This document shows, in pieces, positions 19,030 through 27,202 of a stretch of 64,000 nt of DNA. Source of the DNA: Alphaproteobacteria bacterium (lineage in GTDB: Bacteria; Pseudomonadota; Alphaproteobacteria; Rhizobiales; Xanthobacteraceae); the NCBI GenBank assembly GCA_009781045.1, contig WQYW01000001.1, positions 21,299-85,298 on the forward strand, written 5' to 3'. Every line of letters begins with the position of its first letter. The stretch's first letter is position 1. Under the pieces are notes generated by a model. It had not been told where the DNA came from. It worked only from the letters and a program-made list of their open reading frames with translations, and did no database searches. The position numbers and the translations under genes were made by a program.

Positions 19030-20499
19030 CTAATGCGCTGCTCCAAGATCGTTATTCTTCCGCCACCGCATGAACTGCTGCAGGGCCCGGTCGGTTTCGC
19101 CATTGGCGTGCGCGTCGTTGGCTTGCGCGGGCGCAGACGGTTGGGATGCCAGGATGGTCGGCGGCGGCGGCGGCGAGGACAAGGTTGGTGCCGCCGGCGG
19201 CGTATATTGTGTGTTCAGGGTTGGCGGGGCGGTTTCTGTTCCGGCGTCCGACTCCAGGGCTTCGATCGCGGTACCCGGAATATGGTCTGCCGAGGGGCGC
19301 ATGCCGATCATCATGAACATCACGGCAACCGCACAGGTGACGCCGAGAAAGCCTGAGAAGCCAAAGAACATCAGCAGCAGGCGACGTCGCCGGGTCCAGG
19401 CCTCAAGGGCCTCGGGGGTGGCGACAATATCGTCTTCCATAATCTGGGGTGGCGGGGGCGCAATCATCGGCACCGGCAGTGGCGCCAGAACCGGAGCCAG
19501 GCGGAGCGCCTCGTGGCGGCCCTCGGTGATCGCGACTTCCAGCTCCTTGGCGATGACATCCTCCAGCATGCGGGAGATGTCGGCCTCGCGGGTGTGACGG
19601 ACTCTTTCAGGCGAAGGCGTGTCCCAGCGTCGCGCCCTGATGTCAGCTGCCGTTGCGAGCGCTGTGCCAGGCTTCGATGGCGCGGCTCTGGGCGGCGGCG
19701 GCGGGGGGGCGGATCGGGGCTGCGGGGCTGCGGTTCGCGGCTGCGACGGGGCTGCGGTTCGGGCCTGCGGAGCTGCGGTTCGGGGTTGCGCCGGAAGGAT
19801 GTCGGGGGTCGAGGGGAGTGCGGACACCAGCTGCAGTTCGCCCCGCCACTTCTTGGGAACCTCTGACGAGTTTTCCGCTGGCGCCGAGCGGTGCAAAGCG
19901 CGGTTGGGCGGGATGCGCGACGCGGGGGGCTGTCGTGGCGGAGGGGGGGGGATGCCGACCTCAAGCGAGAGCCGGGCGAGCAGATCTTCGCGGTCCGGAA
20001 GAACGGGTTTGGCGCTCCGGCTGCGATTGATTTCGCGGGCGTCATTACTGAAGGAGGGACGCGGCGGTGGCGGATCTTCGCGTGGCGGCATCGCCCTTGT
20101 CGCAGTCGTGGTCTTGCCGGAATCGTCAACGGATGCGCGGGCCAGGAGATCGTCGAGCCAGCCGTTCGATTTTGGTCCGCTTGAGCGCGGTGGCAGTTCC
20201 GTCGATGCGCGCAGCGACGCGGTTGCGGGCGAGGGCTTGGGGACGGACTGGCGGATACGCGTTTCGAGGCGTTTGACCGCCTCGTCGAAAACCCTGAGTT
20301 CTGAATCGATCGAGCTGGCGCGGCCCGCCGAGCGCATCTCAAAGACCAGATTCTTGCGGGTCTGCTCGTAGAACGCGCGGCGCGATGTCGGCGTCGAATT
20401 GCCCTGGCTCTCCACGGCCTGCGCCAATACAGCATCGTACCGATCCAGCACCGATGCCGAGGCCCGGACCGTGCGCTCTTGGAAAGGCTGCATCGTCAT
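19030..20499 (-). CDS. Hypothetical single-TM protein, Pro/Ala-rich, sharing an N-terminal domain with the 22350-23321 product
   Basis: 489 aa; N-term RYDAVLAQAVESQGNSTPTSRRAFYEQTRKNLVFEMRSAGRASSIDSELRVFDEAVKRLETRI; RTAAPQ repeats; TM LLLMFFGFSGFLGVTCAVAVMFMMIGM. Confidence 0.65.
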   Translation of the reverse strand: MTMQPFQERTVRASASVLDRYDAVLAQAVESQGNSTPTSRRAFYEQTRKNLVFEMRSAGRASSIDSELRVFDEAVKRLETRIRQSVPKPSPATASLRASTELPPRSSGPKSNGWLDDLLARASVDDSGKTTTATRAMPPREDPPPPRPSFSNDAREINRSRSAKPVLPDREDLLARLSLEVGIPPPPPRQPPASRIPPNRALHRSAPAENSSEVPKKWRGELQLVSALPSTPDILPAQPRTAAPQARTAAPSQPRTAAPQPRSAPPPPPPRAAPSKPGTALATAADIRARRWDTPSPERVRHTREADISRMLEDVIAKELEVAITEGRHEALRLAPVLAPLPVPMIAPPPPQIMEDDIVATPEALEAWTRRRRLLLMFFGFSGFLGVTCAVAVMFMMIGMRPSADHIPGTAIEALESDAGTETAPPTLNTQYTPPAAPTLSSPPPPPTILASQPSAPAQANDAHANGETDRALQQFMRWRKNNDLGAAH

Positions 20500-21168
20500 G
20501 TGGACTCCTTTCGTCCCAGCATGTTCGCGAAATTTCCCGTGTCAGACCTCGCAGCACCGGAAGATACGCCCGAGAGCATGACCAGCCATGGGCAGCAGGC
20601 GAAAACGGCTTGGGCGAGCTGGATTTTCGTACAAAATCCTTGCAGTCGGAGCCAAAAACCGGAGGATTTCCAGATTTATGCCCTGATTCCTGCCAGATTC
20701 AATCCGGTTCTGTTCCAGCCCGGTCGCCAACCGAAGTCCCCTTAAGGGTTCCAATTAAGGTTCCCTGATTTAATCCCAGACCGCCATCCTTCGCAACGAT
20801 CCCGTTGATTCTGATCGTCCCGCATATCCCAATAGATTCGGTGAGGATACCGCCGAAAAACGCGTTGGTTAATTCGGTGGCGGACAATTGTGTCATTACG
20901 GCGACCATATGAACGGGGCACACAGAAATTGGTTGTGATTTTCAACCGGAAAGGTTCCATCGTACCTTTGGCCGACAATGGGGCGGCAAAACGCCGACTT
21001 AAATGCCGCAAAAATAAGGCGTGAAACGTTTTTGGGAAAAATGTTGCTTTTAGGAGACTGACTCATCGGACAGAGTCGCGTTAAAGAGAAGTGTTATTCA
21101 CCCCAGGGTTGTCGTTTCGGGCACTGTAGCTTACCTGGGATTGAAAGTCCGGTTTTTTGGAGGCGGCA

Positions 21169-21897
21169 ATGAAGAGAGTCTGGTTGGGAATCGTCGGCGT
21201 TGCTGCCCTGGGCCTGGCGGCGCCGGCCGGAGCGGCGGATCTTGGCCTGCAGCCCTATGTCAAGGCTCCGATAAATCAGGCTATTTTTGACTGGAGCGGG
21301 CTTTATGCCGGCATCAATGTCGGCGGCGGCTCCTCCTGTTCGTCCTGGAAGCTGAGGGACGTGAAGAGCGATGATGGCGGATGCCATGACGCCACTGGCG
21401 CAACCTTCGGTGGTCAGCTTGGCTATCGCTGGCAGCTCCATAATATTGTGCTGGGTGTTGAGGCCCAGGGCCAATGGGCGGATTTCTCCGCCACCTCGAC
21501 CAATGCTGACGGGTCGTCGTTCCATTCCCGGATCAACGGCTTCGGGATGTTCACCGGACAGCTCGGCTATGCGTGGAACAATGTCCTGCTTTACGTCAAG
21601 GGCGGTGCCGGGGTGGCCGACAGCAAGTTCACCATGAACGACGGCAAGGGCAGTTCCATTTACGCCGGCAATACCCGCTGGGGCGGCACGGTGGGGGTCG
21701 GCCTTGAATACGGCTTTGCCCCGGACTGGTCGGTTGCTGTTGAATATGACCACCTCTTTCTTGGCGGGCGTGACCTGACCATGAGCGGACCCTGCGGTGG
21801 GACGGCGAATTGTGTGGCGCATGTGAGCCAGGGCATCGACGTGGGTCTGGTGCGCCTGAACTACCGTTTCGGTGGTCCGATTCTCGGAATCTACTGA
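21169..21897 (+). CDS. Outer membrane beta-barrel protein (Omp25/Omp31-like)
   Basis: MKRVWLGIVGVAALGLAAPAGAADLGLQPYVKAPINQAIFDWSGLYAGINVGGG...AVEYDHLFLG...DVGLVRLNYRF; signal peptide plus barrel terminus. Start moved from the TTG at 21157 to the ATG at 21169. Confidence 0.85.
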   Translation: MKRVWLGIVGVAALGLAAPAGAADLGLQPYVKAPINQAIFDWSGLYAGINVGGGSSCSSWKLRDVKSDDGGCHDATGATFGGQLGYRWQLHNIVLGVEAQGQWADFSATSTNADGSSFHSRINGFGMFTGQLGYAWNNVLLYVKGGAGVADSKFTMNDGKGSSIYAGNTRWGGTVGVGLEYGFAPDWSVAVEYDHLFLGGRDLTMSGPCGGTANCVAHVSQGIDVGLVRLNYRFGGPILGIY

Positions 21898-22349
21898 AAC
21901 CAGTTCGGTATTTTCCGCGAATAATCCCTCCGGGATGGCCTTTGGAGTGGCCGTCACGGGGGGCTGTGGTCCCCGTGTCGCACGGGGAGGGGAAGGCGCC
22001 TGGTTCGAGCGCCATGTGCCTTTTGGCTTTGATTCCTTCCCGGGTCCTGTTCCTTCCCGGGTTTTGGCAGGCGTTCCGGCCGGACGAAGGCGAACCGTTT
22101 TGCGGCGCCTGGCCCTGGCGGCGCATCCAGGATTGAAAACGGTGACAGTGCAAGGGGCGTAATCCCAGGGCGGGCCTGCCCCTGAAACTGCCCCGGTGTT
22201 CCCGCCGGGGCGGAATTAATCATGTTTAATAATACTTTAGCCGATTTCGCGGGCTCTGCGATTTGGGGTGCCCTAAAGGCAACGATTATCATATATTTCT
22301 TATGCTTTTGGGGTAGGATAGGGGGACGCCCTTCCGCTGGAGGTTATTA

Positions 22350-23321
22350 ATGTCGTCCATTCAGCATCCTCCGTTGAGGAGGAGGACACCAGGTATTCTG
22401 GCCGACTATGAGGCGCTTCTGACGCGCGCCATTGAAAATCTTCCTGATTCCTCGGCAGCGCGACGTGAAGATCTCTATCAGCGCACGAGGGCGGCCTTGG
22501 TGTCTCAGCTGCGAGCCTCAAGGCAGGAGGCATCGATCGACAGCGAGCTGGACATCCTTAATGAGGTGATCGAGCGGGTCGAGTCCCGAATCAGTGCCCG
22601 TGCCAGCACCGCATTGCGCCAGCTGGCAAAGCCGGACCTGGATCCGCAATCGGATGGCTGGCTGGGCAACCTGCTGACCCGGGCCTCGGAGGATGATGAG
22701 CCAAGACCGCATCGGGAGGTCTCGCTGCGCAACCTGCTGAGCCGGGCGTCGGAGGATGATGAGCCAAGACCGCATCGGGAGGTCTCGCTGCGCTCGGTGG
22801 CTACGACATCGCTGCAGACTTCCGAGGCCGTGGTTGGGAATGACAGCAGGCTGGCGTTCACGCGCACCCAGACCCGCTCCACGGAACACCGCTATTTCAA
22901 GGATCCGGTACCGGTGGCGCCGAAGCCGGTGGCGGTGCCGGCGGCGCCGCGAGCGATGTCGCGCAGCGAGGAAATGGAGCGTGCGCTGCGCCGGCTGCAG
23001 AACGATTCGCCAGGCGTCGAAGCCAGCGCCCTGATTTCCGAGGACGGCCTGATGATTGCGAGTGCGCTGGCCCCCGACATGGAGGAATCCCGGGTTGCCG
23101 GCATGACCGCCACGCTCGTCAATCTCGGCAGCCGGGCGGCGGTGGAACTCGCCCGCGGCGAGGTTCAGGAAGTGATTGTGCGTGGCGAACACGGCTATGC
23201 GGTGCTGGTCCGGGCCGGGCGCGGAGCGTTGCTGCTGGCCCTGACCAACGAGAACGCCAAGCTCGGCCTGGTCTTTTTCGACATGCGTGAGACTGCACGA
23301 ACCCTCAGCAGGGTGCTTTAG
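22350..23321 (+). CDS. Hypothetical protein with C-terminal Roadblock/LC7-like domain
   Basis: 323 aa; C-term VEASALISEDGLMIASALAPDMEESRVAGMTATLVNLGSRAAVELARGEVQEVIVRGEHGYAVLVRAGRGALLLALTNENAKLGLVFFDM is Roadblock/LC7-like. N-term shared with the 19030-20499 product. Confidence 0.75.
   Translation: MSSIQHPPLRRRTPGILADYEALLTRAIENLPDSSAARREDLYQRTRAALVSQLRASRQEASIDSELDILNEVIERVESRISARASTALRQLAKPDLDPQSDGWLGNLLTRASEDDEPRPHREVSLRNLLSRASEDDEPRPHREVSLRSVATTSLQTSEAVVGNDSRLAFTRTQTRSTEHRYFKDPVPVAPKPVAVPAAPRAMSRSEEMERALRRLQNDSPGVEASALISEDGLMIASALAPDMEESRVAGMTATLVNLGSRAAVELARGEVQEVIVRGEHGYAVLVRAGRGALLLALTNENAKLGLVFFDMRETARTLSRVL
22668..22799 (+). repeat. In-frame 66-bp tandem duplication
   Basis: Encodes NLLTRASEDDEPRPHREVSLR / NLLSRASEDDEPRPHREVSLR; nearly identical at DNA level. 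Confidence 0.9.
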
Positions 23322-24143
23322 GGCTCAGTGAGAAAATTGCCGCTCCGAAAGGGGCGATGGGCCGCCCGCTGGCGGGCGCCCATCACCATACCAGGCCCGC
23401 GCACGCGCACGGGTCAGCCCGCGAGATCACCGCCGTTTTACCTTGCCGCAGCTTGCGCTGGTGGGGGCAGGTGCCGGCGTGGCGTTGTCGCGGACCATGC
23501 GGGCCGGTGTGGCATCCCGGCTGACGACTCAGACCCGTTTTCCAGCCCTCTCATGGCCTTGAGGGCTTTCAAATTCACGAAGTATTTTTCTCAGGCCGCA
23601 TTCCGGCTCTTCGCGCACAATAATTCCACGCACGAGATAATTCTGCGCGTCCCGGTGGCGCACTCCACAACTACATCGCGAAAACCGCCTTCGATCATAC
23701 TTTAACCTCGCCCGGGAGGTCCCGCGGTCCGGACCATCAGGTGAGGGCCGGAACGCGCGATTCTCAATCACTTCGAGCCAGGATTTGACATCAAAAGGCC
23801 ACAAATCCACAGCCCTGGCGGAACCTGTGGGTATTTCCCCGCCGTTCGCGCGAAATCGCTCACCTGTAAAAAATGTCAATTAATTGAGTTGCTTGGCTGC
23901 CATTTTCGGGGATTTCCACATGCCGGAGTGGCAAATAAATCACGGATTTTGAGCGCCGACGGTTCACTGTTGTGTTGCAGCCGCAACACAGGGGCGGATT
24001 TGTGGCGATTTATGGAATTACTTAATGCGTGATCGAGACAATTGTATTTAATAACCTTGCTGAGGTTTTAACGCGGCGCCGCGTCGGTGGTTAATTTCAC
24101 CGCGGGCTGTGTCGTCGGTCTGGTTGCGTTGGAGTAACAAAAA

Positions 24144-26108
24144 ATGAAGCGCGTGTTACTAGGGGTGGCATCCATTATCGCTGCGGCGGTAATGTTTTAC
24201 GGGGGAGGGGCAAGCGCCCAAACCACCACCGACTCAATAAAATACCATCAAGGCCAGGGAGGATATTGTCAGATCTCCCAGCCCAGTCAGGCCACCAAGG
24301 ATTATGCGGCCACGGATCCGAATTTCACTGTGCACGGGGAAACTCAGCACGGGCAGCCAACCGGGAGCGATGAGATCACGTTTACCGGGCCTTTGTGCGC
24401 CGCTTTTGAAGCGGGAAAATGCACGGACGCCACGAGCTGTATCGACTATAAGCCGCCATGTGATCCGGCCACGCCAGGGTGCGTAACGCCTCCGCCTTCG
24501 TCGAAGTGTAAGAAGGTTGATGGCGTTTGCGTGGACAAGGACAAGTCCGGCGACAAGGGCAAGGATCACGGCAAGACGTCTGACAAGGACAAGGACCACG
24601 GCAAGTGGTCTGACAAGGACAAGGATCACGACAAGACGTCTGACAAGGACAAGGACCACGGCAAGTGGTCTGACAAGGACAAGGATCACGACAAGACGTC
24701 TGACAAGGACAAGGACCACGGCAAGACGTCTGACAAGGACAAGGACCACGGCAAGTGGTCTGACAAGGACAAGGATCACGACAAGACGTCTGACAAGGAC
24801 AAGGATCACGGCAAGTGGTCTGACAAGGACAAGGATCACGACAAGACGTCTGACAAGGACAAGGATCACGGCAAGTGGTCTGACAAGGACAAGGATCACG
24901 ACAAGTGGTCTGACAAGGACAAGGATCACGGCAAGTGGTCTGACAAGGACAAGGATCACGACAAGACGTCTGACAAGGACAAGGATCACGGCAAGTGGAA
25001 GGACAGGGATCACGGCAAGTGGTCTGACAAGGACGACGACAAGACTCCGGATCCTGGTCCAACCCCCGATCCTGGTCCGACCAACGACCAACTGCGCAAC
25101 ACCGTGGAGACTGCTTCTGTGGCCCCCGCGTTGGCGAGCCGGCTGGGACGTACGATGCTTGCAACCTACTTCGACCGCACCGGTGATGGCGATCTGAACC
25201 CGCAACGCGGCCAGGTCTGCATGGATGCCGTCGAAGAGCCGATCCCTGGCGTCTATAACAAGGCGCGCAAGGCGAAGCCTCAGGGTCAGTGCGAGGGTAC
25301 GTTGCTGTGGGGCCGTCTGTTCGGCGAGACCGGTTCGGCTGGTGGCAGCATGGACAAGTACGGACCGGGCTACCGCTATGACCTTGGCGGGATCCAGGTC
25401 GGTGCTGACATCGTGCATACCAACCGTGACAGTCTCGGACTCTACGGTACAGCGGCGACGGCCTCGGCCGATGTCACTGGCACCAGGGGAACCGGCAGTG
25501 TCAGCATGAACGCCTATGGTATTGGCGGCTACTGGACCCATCGTGATCCAACCGGCTGGTATACGGACCTGGTGGTGCAGGCGAACAGCTTCGACAGCAT
25601 CAACGTCAGTCCGGTGGTCGGGCTTGGGGGCTTCGGGACCCAGGGCTGGGGTTTGACAGCGTCAGCCGAAGTTGGCCGCACGATCCAGCTGGGTCAGGGC
25701 TACAGCCTTACCCCGCAGGCTCAGTTGATCTACCAGCGCACCAGTCTTGACGGTGTGGCGATCAAGGAGGGGCAGCTGAACTTCGGTGCCACCGATGAGC
25801 TCTATGGTCGCTTGGGCGGTCGTCTGGCCAAGAACTGGCTCACGAATGACAACCGTGGAGTGACCACCTGGGTTGATGCCAGCTTCTGGCACCAGTTCGG
25901 GGATGATCCGACGACCTCGCTCATCTACGGCAACCAGAGCCAGATCGTTTCGTCCAGCCTTGGCGGGACCTGGGCTCAGGTCGGGTTGGGTCTCTCTGGT
26001 CAGGTTAACCGGAACCTGTCGATGTTCGGCAGTGTCGACTACAACGTAGGGATCGATCGCACCGAGCACGCCCTGGGTGGCCGTGCCGGTATGAAGGTCG
26101 CCTGGTAA
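24144..26108 (+). CDS. Autotransporter-type outer membrane protein with Lys/Asp/His repeat passenger
   Basis: 654 aa; signal peptide, Cys-containing N-term, (SDKDKDH[GD]K[WT])n array, C-terminal barrel (GQVNRNLSMFGSVDYNVGIDRTEHALGGRAGMKVAW). Confidence 0.78.
   Translation: MKRVLLGVASIIAAAVMFYGGGASAQTTTDSIKYHQGQGGYCQISQPSQATKDYAATDPNFTVHGETQHGQPTGSDEITFTGPLCAAFEAGKCTDATSCIDYKPPCDPATPGCVTPPPSSKCKKVDGVCVDKDKSGDKGKDHGKTSDKDKDHGKWSDKDKDHDKTSDKDKDHGKWSDKDKDHDKTSDKDKDHGKTSDKDKDHGKWSDKDKDHDKTSDKDKDHGKWSDKDKDHDKTSDKDKDHGKWSDKDKDHDKWSDKDKDHGKWSDKDKDHDKTSDKDKDHGKWKDRDHGKWSDKDDDKTPDPGPTPDPGPTNDQLRNTVETASVAPALASRLGRTMLATYFDRTGDGDLNPQRGQVCMDAVEEPIPGVYNKARKAKPQGQCEGTLLWGRLFGETGSAGGSMDKYGPGYRYDLGGIQVGADIVHTNRDSLGLYGTAATASADVTGTRGTGSVSMNAYGIGGYWTHRDPTGWYTDLVVQANSFDSINVSPVVGLGGFGTQGWGLTASAEVGRTIQLGQGYSLTPQAQLIYQRTSLDGVAIKEGQLNFGATDELYGRLGGRLAKNWLTNDNRGVTTWVDASFWHQFGDDPTTSLIYGNQSQIVSSSLGGTWAQVGLGLSGQVNRNLSMFGSVDYNVGIDRTEHALGGRAGMKVAW
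24579..24998 (+). repeat. 30-bp tandem repeat array (14 units)
   Basis: tctgacaaggacaaggaYcacgRcaag(tgg/acg) repeated 14 times without frame loss; encodes SDKDKDH(G/D)K(W/T). Confidence 0.95.
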
Positions 26109-26162
26109 TGCTGGTCCGCTTCATCCGGAGCTCCCCCATGCTCCGGGTGAGGCGGCTGGTCT

Positions 26163-26207
26163 GCCCCACTCGGAGCCCCCCCATGCTCCGGTGGGGCTAT
26201 TTTTTTG
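26163..26207 (+). terminator. Rho-independent terminator after autotransporter gene
   Basis: GCCCCACTCGGAGC-cccccat-GCTCCGGTGGGGC followed by taTTTTTTT (one bulge). Confidence 0.8.
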
Positions 26208-27202
26208 TCTGGTGTGATTCTGGCGGGGGTTGGAACTGTGTGCGGTACTGAAATACCGTCTATCTGCAGGTTCCCCGACACAGTCAGCTCTTTTGGATTG
26301 CAGCTGGCATCTCAACAGAATTTCTCGGACTGATTCTCTGCGGCGTTCGCGCCTCAACCAGTGAGCACTGGGGGGCTGTCGTGGCATTTTCGCAGCGCCG
26401 GTTCCATTTGCGGAACTTTTGCATCACATCCGTTGATTAAGACTGCCATCTGCCTTATTCTTAACAAACTTTAACGATGATTGTATCGCGGACCGGCACG
26501 TATCTCTTGAGCACATGGGGCTGTGCAAGCGATTATAGCTGCCGCGACAGCGATCACGACGCGAGTTTGCGGATGGTCCGTGTTCTGTTTCGCGGAGCAT
26601 CGGGGAGCGCGCGACACGTGTTCGAATGTACGACATCGTTCGCGAGAGGCATGCTTGCGGGTGATTCGGGCTGTGGCCGGTCCGAAGCCGGTCGGGTTGA
26701 GGTGGGTTGGAATTTTTTCGAACCCGCTTGCGAGGGGCAGGGTAGAGATGCGTTGGATCAATTCGCGATCTGTCAATTCGCGATTTCGTGCGGGGTCGCT
26801 TTTTTTCTCCGCCGGCCTCCTTTATTTGCAAATTGGATCCGAGCGGGCTGGAATCATTGACGATGACGGTTTTGGCGGTGAGGATCCGCATCCGCTTTCC
26901 GGGGGTTTGACGCTGACGATGCGATGATCGTCAAACCAGCCCGGTGGCGGGCTGAGTGGAGGTGGCCGATGGACAGCAGTCTGGAGCACGCGCGGGGGAT
27001 ACGGATGCGCAGTATTTTTCTGCAACCAGGTGCTTTGCGCTCCAGCACGTCGTGTTCCCTGTTCCCGTCCATGCTGTTGCCACGCCGCCTGTCGCTGTTC
27101 CCGTCATCTCCATGCCTGAAGACACCCTCTTCGGTGACTTCGTTTCCGTTGATCCCGCGCCGCCCGCTGGCGGCGCGAACCCATTCAGGACGCAGGTGAA
27201 AA

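Noticed and set aside
23356-23384. GATGGGC-cgcccgctggcgggc-GCCCATC hairpin after the Roadblock gene as a terminator
   Set aside because: Strong stem but no T-tract; not reported as a feature.
24579-24998. Regular 30-bp repeat considered as a CRISPR array
   Set aside because: No spacers: units are contiguous and coding, and no cas genes are present.
24234-25541. 435-aa minus-strand ORF with VLVRPLAVIL repeats (and 260-aa CPCQTSCRDP, 226-aa RTRTTASGL frames)
   Set aside because: The repeat length (30 bp, a multiple of 3) keeps all frames open; the plus-strand frame has a signal peptide and barrel domain, so the others are artefacts.
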